From contig CM047430.1 in NCBI GenBank assembly GCA_026168455.1, positions 3,124,869 to 3,188,868 on the forward strand: DNA of 64,000 nt. Reading direction: 5' to 3'. This document shows positions 45,660 through 56,508 of this stretch, in pieces. The position numbers and the translations under genes are program-made. The DNA comes from Theocolax elegans (taxonomy: Eukaryota > Arthropoda > Insecta > Hymenoptera > Cerocephalidae). How positions within the stretch are numbered: the stretch's first letter is position 1; every line of letters starts with the position of its first letter. The notes beneath the pieces are model-generated. The model saw only the letters and a program-made list of their open reading frames with translations. It ran no database searches and was not told where the DNA came from.

Positions 45660-46418
45660 CATCTATTCCTGCGCTAATCTCCATTTACTCAGTGACGGGA
45701 TATCGAAGTAACCCGTATTCCGCTAAGGAATAGACCTTGCACCTCCACTAATGCAACAAGTGGTTCCAAGACCCAAGTGTGCAAGCAGATGACTGGGTTT
45801 ACTTTACTCGAGTCAGGCATCTGTCTATTTGACAAAGGACGCCTTATGTGGAAGCAAAAGTAGCGCACTATTGAGACGTTACTTACGTACGAAAGACCCA
45901 AAAATACTTGAAGAATTTTTTCATATTAGAAAGCATGAAGACGATAGAACCGAAGCAGCTAAAATAGAGTAGTATCAAATCTAAATCGAAGGCTTTTGAC
46001 AATGATAATGTTTTGAAAGAGTTTCGCAATTTAAGATCCCTTCCTGGACGAGCGGTTGACTTAAATGGTTTTACACTTGAGGACTTGAATGGGCAGTTGA
46101 GTAGTATATCAGTCTCCTCTCTGGAGGATGATGAGAACCGCCATGTAATAATTTATCAAGCTACTAAGGAATGTTTATCCTTTAAAGAAATCAATATCAA
46201 TGATGTTAATTTTGCAATCTTGCATTTTTCCTCACAGGCTTGTGGGGCGAACGACATACCGCAAAGTGTTATAGACGGGTTCTTGCCTATTATTGGTAAT
46301 TTCCTTAATAAAAAATCACTAGCAGAAGGCTCATATTATCCCCTTGAAAAAGTGCAGAATATCATCATCGCCTTCTGATTTCAGACAAATTGCCCTCTTA
46401 TGTTTTCTTTCAAAGGTT
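45660..46418 (+). pseudogene. LINE (I/R1/jockey-like) ORF2 fragment, 5' part
   Basis: Non-LTR retrotransposon polymerase before it was split. A segment near 45850-45960 resembles the region between endonuclease and reverse transcriptase. The open frame 46013-46378 carries INDVNFAILHFSSQACGAND and IPQSVIDGF, the typical first reverse-transcriptase block of this LINE group. FRQIALLCFLSKV-type residues follow in another frame at about 46380-46415. It is interrupted at 46419 by a solo LTR. The continuation is at 52010-52330. Confidence 0.75.
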
Positions 46419-47700
46419 TGTGACAATGTGCTTTGCACATGTCAAATTGGCAACTACCGAACCCCTGGCGAACACCTACCTACCCGTACCAGCTACACGA
46501 GTCCCTAGCTACACCTACCTACCTATATATAATTCCCTACACCTACCTACCCGCACAGTAAATAAGCTCTACCTACTCTCACATACTAAAACCCTATCTC
46601 AAGCACGACATACACACTAAGGTGGTTCTGGCGTTGAGGACCTTGGGCGAGCTCAGAGAATATCAGGTGGGCTCCTCCGGGTCTGATACTGCAGGCAGGA
46701 TTCTAAGGGAGGCGATCACCAGGAAGCCTCCAGGACCCTCCGTAGCCTCACAGGACAGCAGTCAAGGCGAATAGGCAGTATCCAGGCAGGAAGCAGGGGA
46801 ACCTCCAACGCCAACCAAAATACAGCTGTAAACAAGTTACTTAATGAGAGCAAATACGCATTAAGAGGGTAAGGAACAAGGAAGAGGATAAACAGCAATA
46901 GGTGGAAGACAAAGATAAAGGAAATACATGCACAGCTGTATATAATCACTACAGCTGTACAAAGAACAGCATAGGACAAATTGAGGTTAGATTGCTGTAC
47001 ACAAACAACGTGTATAGCCGACCTCTTGGATATCGTACAACTTAGTAGAAGACGCAAGAAGAAATGAAGTGATAATCACTTAGTAGGAAGTACACAGCAT
47101 TCCCGAGACTTGAACTGCACCAGGTCAACACGCACGTAAAGCATGGTCACCGCTACAGCCGAAACACCACGGTACTCGACTCGCTCGCTCGATGCGAGAT
47201 CGATGTACCGCGTACAAGTATGTACTGCGCAGGCGCGCGGTACGATCGCGGCTCACGAGCACGCCGAGAGTCAGAGCTATACGGTCCGCCGGATTGACCG
47301 GATCATTGTGTAAAATATTAAGCAGCCAAGTCGTCCTTAGTAGCTAACGAGAGTGAGAGATAAAAGCGAGAACGAGATAGTCCGTTGGAAACGAGTGCTG
47401 TTTCAATCAAATAAGGTTGGTGAAATATTCACGTTGCCGCTTAAGGTACCGCCGAGTACCCGTGTTTTCGTGTGCGAGCTCCTGGTCCCATCCTTCTACT
47501 TCTCCTCCTCTACAGCGAACCGAAATAGTGACAGCGGAGTAAATTCCAATAGATAACGATCGCCCGCGATTTACCTAATTATTTGTCGCGTATGAACGCG
47601 GCTGGCGTCCACACTTTCATAAAGCTAACCGCGTATCAATAAATACTGTTTTTACCTATTAACCTCGATTATTTATCAACCTGCACCCCGATCCCCAGTG
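46419..47700 (+). mobile_element. Solo LTR of the TGTGACA family
   Basis: Begins TGTGACAATGTGC with a hairpin (GACAATGTGC/GCACATGTC) and ends GCACCCCGATCCCCAGTG at 47700. It shares the terminal hairpin, GAACGCGGCTGGCG and CCCAGTG with the LTR at 4859-6193. A piggyBac element is inserted at or next to its right end, so the target duplication is lost. Confidence 0.7.
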
Positions 47701-48396
47701 TAAGCGCACATTTTATAGTCGATTGGTTTTTTGCCTAGAAAATTGTCGAAAAAAGAAATAATAAACAGAAGCACTGATCTGAACTAAAAGTTTCCGCTCT
47801 TACTGATTCTGAAGTCGGAATTTGAAAATTTTTCATTAGAAATTTTAAAAATGGCGGTTTGAATTTGGTGAAAAATCAGAAATACATTTTTCAACATTTT
47901 GACATGCTTGTTTCGAATAAAAACGTTTAACGAAGTTCGTGAGACGGATTGATGTTACAAATGATATTAGTATTGAAATATTTGATGTTTGCGAATTTTT
48001 CCGAAAAATTTTCCAAAATGGCGTCTGTGACATCATGAAATAATCGGAAACTTCATATTTTTTTAAAAAATTTTCTGATTTATGCCAAATTTTGAATACT
48101 TAGGTTCTCGAGATCGCTGATAACGAATCTGAAATCAGATTTAAAAAATTCAAGATGGTGGATCCAACATGGCGGACATTTTTTTTCAAAAGTCAACCAA
48201 TTTTGGCCAAATTTGATATACGGGGGTTTTCAAGGTCGCTGATTACGAATCTCAAATCAGATTTGAGAAATCAACATGGCGAATTCAGAATGGCCGAAAT
48301 ATTTTTCAAACATCAACCGAATTGGATTCAATGTTGAATATTTATTTGTGAAATAATGGTGGAAGAAATTATTAATTTTTTTCAATGTGGTAAGAG

Positions 48397-48866
48397 TCAA
48401 ACAATTTGAACATATATATATACCTCACATTCATTACAATAAATATTTGTCCGTTTTTTGCAATGAACGTAATCTTTACAAATTCTTTGTGATGATTTTG
48501 TAGATGTCTGGTGAATATGATGGATTTGTCTAATACAAGAGTCGCAAAAATGTTTGTTGCATTCGAAGCAATAAAATATCGTTTCCATAATACACTTTAT
48601 ACAAACTTTTCTACGATCAGGTATTGCAAGTTTCAAGTGCTTTGACAACTTTTCTAAAGATGATTCTAAATATGAACTCGCAATACTTTCTGCGAAATCT
48701 TTACTGGGCATTTTCTTCTCATTCATCATATTGTACAAATCAAAGCATTCATCAATGAAGATTGAATCAACCTGGACAAAACAACCCATGTCCATTTGTT
48801 TGAACCAATATTCGTTCTTATGTCACTGCAGTATTGATCATGAAGGTAAACCCCACCCATAAACTC
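48397..48866 (-). pseudogene. Duplicated piggyBac transposase C-terminus in the left inverted arm
   Basis: Minus-strand frame of 132 codons nearly identical to the C-terminus at 51031-51480. It keeps VCIKCIMET, ECNKHFCDSCIRQIHHIH and a further Cys pair, the Cys-rich zinc domain of piggyBac transposases. It has no catalytic core of its own. It is a by-product of the long inverted arm. Confidence 0.8.
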
Positions 48867-49254
48867 ACATTTATTACAATAATTTGTGATCTTTCTTCCT
48901 TGCTTGCTTCACCAACAGTCTTTTTCAAAATAGATGGCGAATTTTCCATTCCGGCAAAGTGTTCATTTCTCTAACAGTCTGTCTCAAGATAGTTAGAGGA
49001 TATTCACTTTTTTCTTCGAGTGCCTCCCCAACAGTTCTATGCAGGCTAGTTGACGAGTTTTCCATTTCGGCAAAGTGTGCATTTCTCTAATAGTCTTTCT
49101 CAAGATAGTTAGAGGATATCCACTTTAATCGTTGATTCTTGTAGCAATTTTTCCAAGATTATCAGATAATTTTTTTATCCGTTTGTCATAAATAAGTTTT
49201 ATAAAACTTCTGTAAATATATCGAAACAGAAGTCTACAGAGAATGATAGTTTTG

Positions 49255-51480
49255 ATAGAAGTTTTGAAGATGACAAAGTTTATGATCATGACAATGAAGA
49301 TGAAAACAGTGACGTCGAGCGTTTGAACAGTGATGATGAAATCGATCAACGTCATACTCTCACTGATGCAACTACCTCTTCTTATGAAGAAGTTTATCCC
49401 AATTTTTCCCACGAATAATAAAAAATGAGAAGAATCACACTCTTACAACTGGTTAGATACTGAAAAAGTGTACAATTTTCAACCTGTCTCAGAAATATTT
49501 GACTTTGACGCAATAAAACAGACAGTCTTAGACAAAAGTCCTCGAGAGTTATTTGAAATGTTTTTTTCTAATGAAATGAAAAATCAAATTATTGATGCTA
49601 CTAATAAAAATTATTTTAATTTGGATTTTGATAATTTCAACCAATTTTTAGATATAATTATATTTTCTATTTTAATATTTCGTAAAAGTTATAGAGATTA
49701 TTGGGCAACAGATGAAATGTTGCACTCTGATATTGTTTCAAATATGATGAGTAGGGAATTTAAAAAAAAAATCAAGTCGTATTTGAAAACTTTAAAAAAT
49801 TCGGGTAAGTTTGATAGTGACAAAGTTTGAAAAGTACGTGTACTGTTGAATATTTTCAGAAAAAACATAAAACAATTTGGATTCTTCTGCTCATCGTTGT
49901 CTATCGATGAAATGACGATTAAATTTTTTGGTCGGAACCTTCTAAAACAATTCATCAAAGACAAACCAATACGTTTTGGAATAAAACTATGGGCCCTCTG
50001 CACTTCAAATGGACTTGTTTTAGAATTAGATATTTATTGTGGCAAGAATGAAGGTATAAATGATGAAAAATTTTCTAAATGCAGTTTGGGATGAAGGAAA
50101 ATTCTAAATATGCTTTATTCTTTCCTAATGATGGTTTCCAAAAGAGATGTTTCAAAATATCTTATTTTGGTTTTTTAAGCGATCTTGTAGGGCAATTCAC
50201 AGGATGTTGAATAAATTTAACACCTTTTCTTTTAATTAAAAATTGCGACGTTTCGTCTGATTATCTTTTCAGACCTCTTCTGGCACTAATTTATTAACAG
50301 AGACACAAATATTAACAATTTTTCAAATTGAACATGATAAACAAGAAATAATTTTTTATATAAATACACAAAAAACGCAATAATTACCAATATTGAAAAT
50401 AAGTTTAGCTCAACATCGAGCCATGTCAAATCGGACTAACCGTTATAACAGGAAATAAACATATAGAGTATCTAACACTCTTACAATTTTCCAAGAAATT
50501 CAGAGATGATTAGTATATACATACGTATATACCTATATATACTGACTATGAGTAAGTTTTAAAATATCATTTATACTTCGATAGATATTTTACATCTCCT
50601 GATTTGATAGTACATTTGGGAAAACAAAATGTCCGTGCAACAGCAACGGTTAGAGATGATCGTGTCTTCACAAATGATATGTTCCCTAAAGTTTTGGAGA
50701 ATGCAAATAAGAAGTCAAAACATAACACGATAAATCCTGAAAAAGAAAAATGGAGGAACAAACATAAAATGGATAAAAATAAAGTCGTAAGAGGTTCCTA
50801 TGTAGTGGTATTAATTATATTACTGTAATGGACTCAAAACCAGTGTCCATATTATCTACGACTCTTGGCGTTACTCCTACAATTTCAATGGAAAGATTTG
50901 ATAAAACAGCTGAAGGTAGAGTACCAATTCAATTTCCTGGAGCGTTCAACACGTAATATAAGTTTATGGGTGGGATTTACCTTCATGATCAATACTGCAG
51001 TGATATAAGAACGAATATTGGTTCAAACAAATGGACATGGGTTGTTTTGTCCAGGTTGATTCAATCTTCATTGATGAATGCTTTGATTTGTACAATATGA
51101 TGAATGAGAAGAAAATGCCCAGTAAAGATTTCGCAGAAAGTATTGCGAGTTCATATTTAGAATCATCTTTAGAAAAGTTGTCAAAGCACTTGAAACTTGC
51201 AATACCCGATCGTAGAAAAGTTTGTATAAAGTGTATTATGGAAACGAGATTTTATTGCTTAGAATGCAACAAACATTTTTGCTACTCTTGTATTAGACAA
51301 ATCCATCATATTCACCAGACATCCACAAAATCATCACAAAGAATTTGTAAAGATTACGTTCATTGCAAAAAACGGACAAATATTTATTGTAATGAATGTG
51401 AGGTATATATATGTTCAAATTGTTTGACTCTTACCACATTGAAAAAAATTAATAATTTCTTCCACCATTATTTCACAAAT
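49255..51480 (+). pseudogene. piggyBac transposase (interrupted, third catalytic Asp replaced)
   Basis: An acidic N-terminus (49255-49420) leads into 49468-49830, with DKSPRELFEMFFSNEM and YRDYWATDEMLHSDIVSNMM. The first catalytic Asp is in LSIDEMTIKFFGR (codon at 49906). The second is in the YFDRYFTSPDL segment at 50574-50606, just after the Penelope insertion. The third region reads GGIYLHDQY near 50969-50995, where family members have Asp before LHD; here it is Tyr (50978). The C-terminal Cys-rich zinc domain follows in a 196-codon frame from 51031. Stops and frameshifts are present at 49415, 49828, 50092, 50826 and 51000. The protein is dead. Confidence 0.85.
50162..50560 (-). mobile_element. 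Penelope terminal (pLTR) fragment with 8-bp target duplication
   Basis: AAAATATC flanks it at 50154-50161 and 50561-50568. The 399 bp match, inverted, the 3' end of the Penelope element at about 61525-61922, including the TCTGAAAAGATAATCAGA hairpin and GAAACGTCG at 50246-50285. It interrupts the piggyBac transposase between Lys-Tyr and the codons leading to the second Asp. Confidence 0.85.
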
Positions 51481-52009
51481 AAATATTCCACATTGAATCC
51501 AATTCGGTTGATGTTTGAAAAATATTTCGGCCATTTTGAATTCGCCATGTTGATTTCTCAAATCTCATTTGAGATCGTAATCAGCGATCTCGAGAACCTA
51601 AGTATTCAAAATTTGGCATAAATCAGAAAATTTTTTAAAAAAATATGAAGTTTCCGATTATTCCATGATGTCACAGACGCCATTTTGGAAAATTTTTCGG
51701 AATAATTCGCAAACATCAAATATTTCAATACTAATATCATTTGTAACATCAATCCGTCTCACGAACTTCGTTAAACGTTTTATTCGAAACAAGCATGTCA
51801 AAATGTTGAAAAATGTATTTCTGATTTTTCACCAAATTCAAACCGCCATTTTTAAAATTTCTAATGAAAATTTTCAAATTCCGACTTTAGAATCAGAAAG
51901 AGCGGAAACTTTTAGTTCAGTTCAGTGCTTCTGTCTTCTTCTTATTATTCTTTTTTCGACAATTTTCTAGGCAAAAAACCATTCGACTATAAAATGTCCG
52001 CTTAGGAAG

Positions 52010-52330
52010 AAATGGGTTAAACTAGCTGCAGGAGTTTCTAGTCACGCTCGCTAATAGACCCATTACGAACTGGTTGTAGAACATCCTACTCGACTGAAAC
52101 CGCTTTGCTTAGGTTGACAGAAGACATACCTACAGGATTGATAGAAAACTTGTTACAATATTCCTAGTGTTCTACTTTAAAGAGGCGTTTGAAACAATAT
52201 CTCCTACCCATTTACTTGACCAATTAAGGCAAATGAGGCTCTCTAGGTCTGCTTTATTGTGGCTTAATTATTACTTTCTTCTCGGTTACTACTCTCGTGT
52301 AGCTACTCTGCCTGGATTACAACAAATCAG
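52010..52330 (+). pseudogene. LINE ORF2 fragment, continuation
   Basis: Reverse-transcriptase residues of the same LINE as at 45660-46418 appear in shifting frames. They include IDRKLVTI-like, then FYFKEAFETISPTHLLDQLR and MRLSRSALLWLNYY. The catalytic FADD box is not reached. The stretch ends near 52330, where unrelated sequence starts. Confidence 0.7.
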
Positions 52331-52619
52331 ATCGTAATACTCGCCTGCGGTTGACTTCACCCCGATATACGCTATTCGGGTACCGGCATACCCGAACACA
52401 CACTCGAGGTCTCACACAGACATATGCTTGGGGAAGGTGGAGTCACGGTATTATACAAACTAGTTACCGCGTTGCGCTCCGTGGATGGCCCAGCCGATCT
52501 GGACCTCCTGGACAACGGAGGCTGTCGTAAGACGGCCCAATGTCGCGGCGAGATTTTCCGCGATCTGCACTTGCACTCGCGCACTAAAAATAACATTAAA
52601 TCATTGAAACATTAAAAAA
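52331..52619. other. GC-richer sequence of unknown origin
   Basis: Small open frames on both strands (52372-52596 minus, 52424-52615 plus) lack recognised motifs. It may be the 3' region of the LINE or another element. Confidence 0.3.
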
Positions 52620-52860
52620 GGAGAGTTGATGATGCGAGCATAGAAAAAAAAGAATAAATAAATGAGGGTACAAGAGTGAGAAATAAAACATTCTAAAAAA
52701 GAAAAAATAAGAAATGATGAGGATGAAGGATATCCATCGAAGCGTCGCCAAATAAAAACATACGTCGTTTGTTCATCAAAATCGAGGAAAAAAAAACCTA
52801 ATTCCTTCAAAAAATACGAAAGTTATTTTAATATTTTCAGTCAAGACTTCTACTATTAAA
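52620..52860 (+). mobile_element. Penelope pLTR fragment
   Basis: ATGATGAGGATGAAGGATAT then CCATCGAAGCGTCGCCAAAT at 52714-52753 is a diverged copy of the motif at 44680. A tail similar to that of the 44771 end follows. No coding part remains. Confidence 0.65.
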
Positions 52861-53628
52861 ACCGGGTACACGAACTTTCATATTAAAAGAATTCACAAAA
52901 TAGCAATTATAGTGTAAATTATATTTTGATTTGCAAAGACCATTTTTTAAAGTAGGTATTTTGGCATATTTTAACCTTATGTCTGATTAGTTTGATTGAC
53001 GAGTATTAAGAAATTAGACGTGGCAAATAGTCTTTTAACTGTACAGGTTTCTTCTATTAAACCATTACTTATAATATTTAATTTACAAATTCTTCGTTCT
53101 TCGTCTAAAAAATTTGTTTTTTCTATGTTTTGCTTCTAGAATTTCTGCAAGTGTTTCAAAGTCTTGTTTTTATTTGTAAAATAATTAAACATTTCCAACA
53201 AATCTTAATATGTTTTTTTATACAAAAGTATTCATGTTGAGTAGATTCTTTATCGTTCATGAATACAGAGTTGTTCCTCATTTTTATTAATTTAAAATAT
53301 TTTGAAACACCCATTTAATCCAACCCTATTAAAAAAGTTTAAATGGAATTATGTGTGACTTTTTGGATTTTAAAAAAATTATTTATTTCTTATGATAGTC
53401 TTTTTTTACCTGTAGCAGAAAGCTAAGAATAAATACCATATGCAATTTCATGCTTAATTCCACATTATAATTCTCATCAACTATTGTATATAGGCCAAAA
53501 AGACTATATCAAGGAATAAAGTATTTTTTCTAAAGGTTCGAGAAAAACAACATGGAATATGATCTGGACTTTTTTATAGTGAAACTATAATACTTTAATA
53601 ATCTTGCGATTAATTATGTTGCTTACAG
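52861..53628 (+). other. Unassigned intron sequence ahead of the XDH exon
   Basis: AT-rich, no repeat or gene recognised. It ends with the acceptor TTGCTTACAG. Confidence 0.5.
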
Positions 53629-53871
53629 AGTGCTTGCAAAGAAATAATGCAGCGAATTAAATATATAATAGAGGCTAATCCTAATAAATCCTGGGAAATG
53701 TGGATTGAAAAAGCATATGAAGATCGAATTAATCTTTCAGCAACTGGATTTTATCGAACACCTGGCGTAGGATACGATTTTAATACAAATCAAGGAACTT
53801 TATACAATTATTTTACTTATGGAGCTGCATGCTCTGAAGTTATAATTGATTGCTTAACAGGAGATCACCAG
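53629..53871 (+). CDS. XDH: Xanthine dehydrogenase, internal exon (81 codons)
   Basis: A coding exon immediately following, in protein order, the exon at 2503-2631. It starts after TTGCTTACAG with SACKEIMQRIK and ends ...GDHQ before a GTATCA donor, phase 0 at both ends. It carries INLSATGFYRTPGVGYDF, NYFTYGAACSEV and DCLTGDHQ. These are hallmark residues of the molybdopterin domain of XDH, where aldehyde oxidases usually have a different residue pattern. No stop or frameshift interrupts it, so the gene is probably functional despite the surrounding transposons. The next exon, expected to begin with a VLRTDIV-like segment, was not found in the remaining 10 kb. Confidence 0.9.
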
Positions 53872-54168
53872 GTATCAAGCAAATTATTATATTTATCATT
53901 TACAGTTCAATTGATTCATTGTGACGTTATGAATAATGAGTAAAGTACAGAGGTACACATGTAGGTCGCGTTCGCGAAACCACTGATACCGGTTGCCTCA
54001 CCGGTGGTTCAAAGTGCACCGATGCGCTTATTATCACTTCATGCGAAGAGTATTTATTTATTTATTTATGTATATCCAGAGTTACATAGATTCCACATAC
54101 ATCGAGTTTCCATGCTTCGTCGTCGCCAACTGTCGTCGACAACATTGAATTCGCGTGTGTCGAGCGAC
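53872..54168 (+). other. Start of the following XDH intron
   Basis: Begins with the GTATCA donor. The sequence merges near 53950 with the truncated end of a minus-strand gypsy element. Confidence 0.5.
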
Positions 54169-54715
54169 TCATTCTTCTACGCCATCATTACACGGTGTAA
54201 CGAGTTGGTCTTTCCCCTTTCCGTTCCCCATGCATTTCGAACAATTATATCGGTAATAACCTGGCGTGCCGCATCCGGGGGATTTTCGTCCGTTGTCCTC
54301 CCTCTTTCTCGTACTGCTCTGTCCCGGGTCTGGCTTATTCAGAGTGGAACTTCCTTCTTTAGTCGGACCGGAGTCGTTCTGCTTTCGTTGGGTAGGAGAG
54401 TAACTCTTCCCGTTACCCTGCCGGGGATTTTGTCGCTCCGTTGACCTCCTTATTAAGGAGCGGATCTCCTTGAGCATCTCGGCCATTAGTTCGACTAGCG
54501 AACGGTCGGCCTGTTTGGTGATTGCTTCAGTCGCGGCCACTTTGAGTTGAGTGCGAGGATCTTGACGTTGTTTCCCCGTCTTTGATTTGAATCCTAGATC
54601 AGGGTGTAACATCTTCTCTGGAGGAGGTGGAGGTTGGTAGGATATCTCGACCTCCAATGTTTTATCGACATCGCGTGCCTTTTCAAGCAAGTCTCGAATG
54701 CTTTGGCATGAGTTA
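54169..54715 (-). pseudogene. Gypsy gag C-terminal half with zinc knuckle (minus strand)
   Basis: 173-codon frame, open from residues just before MLEKARDVDKTLEVEISYQ. A helical Lys/Glu-rich segment (LVELMAEMLKEIRSLIRRS) is followed by a basic, Gln/Pro/Ser-rich linker and the nucleocapsid motif GCGTPGYYRYNCSKC. Tyr stands where the knuckle His is expected. It is related in layout to the gag at 25405-26365. Sequence upstream (towards 55368) contains the leader and LTR of the element. Pol is not present; the element is cut near 53950. Confidence 0.75.
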
Positions 54716-54828
54716 CATAATAGAGTTATAATAATAGAATGAAAAGTTCCCGAAAAGTAATGACTTAATTGTTGTATAAATATGCAACAACAATCGACTA
54801 CAACGATTTGTGTGATATGAATATAATG

Positions 54829-54881
<53 letters not shown>

Positions 54882-55368
54882 CGCACACACTGAACCGAAT
54901 TTACTATCTTGTTCGCTGCATAAGGTATTCTAGTAAGTGTGAGAGCGGAGTGTTATTCAAAAGTGAATAAATTAATGCTAAAATATTAATTAAAGAAACT
55001 TTGAGTTTAAATTGTATTAAAAAGGTGCACGAAAAAGAAACGATATCGGTAAAGTACGAACATGCGTATTTATCCGTGCGAGAAAGTAAAAACCAATTTT
55101 ACTTTCTCTCTCTCTCTCTCTCTCCACTTACTATACAGAAATCGCGAGACTGAGAATATCGAATCTCCAGTATCGCGCCGATGTAAACACTCGCTTTGTT
55201 TACGAAACGCACACGCACCCGGTTCATTCTTCGTAAGCTACGCCTGACTTGAGGTTTTCGCTACTCGATAGGCTTAATTTTTATTTAAGTGAGGTACTCG
55301 GTGATAATAGAAAATACTATATTTTCTTACATAATCCCGTTTATCAAGTGCTAACTAGTTGAGCGCCA
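54716..55368 (-). other. Leader of the minus-strand gypsy element, with microsatellites
   Basis: Contains a (TA)n run at 54832-54880 and a (CT)n run near 55106-55124. The primer-binding site TGGCGCTCAACTAG reads leftward from 55368. The N-terminal half of gag is missing here. Confidence 0.5.
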
Positions 55369-55880
55369 TGTAACGGTGCGATCGGGATGAAGGGAAACCC
55401 GAGGTTGTGCGTAGCGAGCTTACCTTTGCGAACAACCGGACGTCCAATTGACACCTTGTCGACAACTCGTCGATCACCCGATAGTCGCCGTGTACGTTGA
55501 TATGAGCTCACGAGTGAGCCCACCTCTGGAAACACGAATTCAAAAGATGCAGACGAGCACCGCGGGTTTGTCTGCTTTCCGGACGAGGTAGTGGGTATGC
55601 TGGGATGATGCGGGATATCGAAATAATGATGAGTCGAGAAATAAAGCAAAATCTTGTCTTATTCACAATTACACTACAAATTACAGCTTACAAATTATTG
55701 ATATTCGCGGGGTATATCACTAACCGGACAGTCGAGACGCGATCGCGGAGACTCCTTACCCGTGAGCGAAATCGCGACGCGGAGAGAGAACACAAGTTAC
55801 GCCGGCACTTTACCTTCTCCGAGAAGGGCCACGCGACGGAGAACCATTTCGAGTGACTTCCGATATCGTCACTCGTCACA
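55369..55880 (-). repeat. LTR of the minus-strand gypsy element
   Basis: Plus-strand ends TGTAACGGTGCG at 55369 and CACTCGTCACA near 55880, that is TG...CA, with the primer-binding site adjacent on the left. It is therefore the 5' LTR of an element reading leftward. The TGTAACGG terminus and the TGGCGCTC primer site are shared with the element at 33159-37203. Confidence 0.65.
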
Positions 55881-56027
55881 ATAAGAAAAAACTATAATTA
55901 TTTTAAATTTATATGCAGTTGCATTTTATTATACTAATTCTATATTTTGAATAATTACAGATTGTATTTTTAAGATTTTTTTTATTTGTCAACTTCAGAT
56001 GACAGTATTCTTGTGAATTGTACTTAG

Positions 56028-56075
<48 letters not shown>

Positions 56076-56094
56076 TAGGGGGACTTCGTCCCCA
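55881..56094. other. AT-rich spacer with (TA)n microsatellite
   Basis: The TA run covers about 56030-56074; nothing else is recognised. Confidence 0.6.
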
Positions 56095-56278
56095 TGCGCG
56101 CTTCAAATTCAGACCGAGTTTTAAACTTCAACTCTCACCATACAGATCGTCAAGAAAGAACATAAAATATAATTTAATAGATCGAGCAATGCTACTATCA
56201 GATTCAACTTTTCACCAAGATAATATAAACCGTGTCAAAAAAATCTTACGGAACAACAAGTATCCAAAATGCTTTATT
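56095..56278 (+). pseudogene. Penelope-like polymerase, fragment upstream of the DIRS insertion
   Basis: End of the Penelope reverse-transcriptase region. VLNFNSHHTDRQERT lies in one frame, then IDRAMLLSDSTFHQDNINRV and KKILRNNKYPKCFI in another, showing one frameshift. The reading frame is broken at ATT (56276-56278), where the DIRS element begins, and is taken up again at 60976. Catalytic reverse-transcriptase parts are missing upstream, replaced by the TA microsatellite and the gypsy LTR. Confidence 0.75.
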
Positions 56279-56290
56279 ATATGCTTTTCG

Positions 56291-56437
56291 GCGATACACG
56301 GCATCCATATGAGAGAAGCTATTGTTACTTTCGCACCAAATTTCAGTTTACCTTAACCTTTTATATCGATTTTTCATTTATTCCTCAACAACTTGAATGT
56401 GGTCACCAATGTTAGGAAAATGTTTCTCTTGTCATAG
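56291..56437 (+). repeat. DIRS left inverted terminal repeat
   Basis: Begins GCGATACACGGCATCCATAT; reverse complement of 60783-60929. Outer extension 56279-56290 is ATATGCTTTTCG. Confidence 0.9.
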
Positions 56438-56508
56438 CATTGAATACTTTCGCCGTGACAAGACGTCAAAAGTTTATATAAAATTATTTATTAAAGATTA
56501 AAATAATT

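Larger units (their letters stand above)
47704..52001 (+). mobile_element. piggyBac element with about 1.1-kb inverted ends
   Basis: The ends GCGCACATTTTATAGTCG and complement CGACTATAAAATGTCCGC are bordered by GTAA and TTAG, one base each from TTAA. The inverted arms (about 47704-48866 and 50968-52001) are far longer than normal piggyBac ends and each contains the transposase C-terminal coding region. The transposase lies on the plus strand between them. A 399-bp Penelope fragment is inserted at 50162-50560. Confidence 0.8.
2632..53628 (+). other. Inferred giant XDH intron (50,997 bp) filled with transposons
   Basis: The stretch runs from the GTGTGT donor after the first XDH exon to the TTGCTTACAG acceptor before the second. 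The two exons are in matching phase 0 and encode adjacent family segments, so nothing of the protein is missing between them. Almost every kilobase is assigned to a mobile element in the entries below. An assembly join could mimic this, but the numerous intact target duplications argue for real nested insertion. Confidence 0.75.

Noticed and set aside
53872..53943. Extension of the XDH exon past 53871 or a further exon after a short intron
   Set aside because: A GT donor sits in the right phase at 53872, and the following codons do not match the family continuation.
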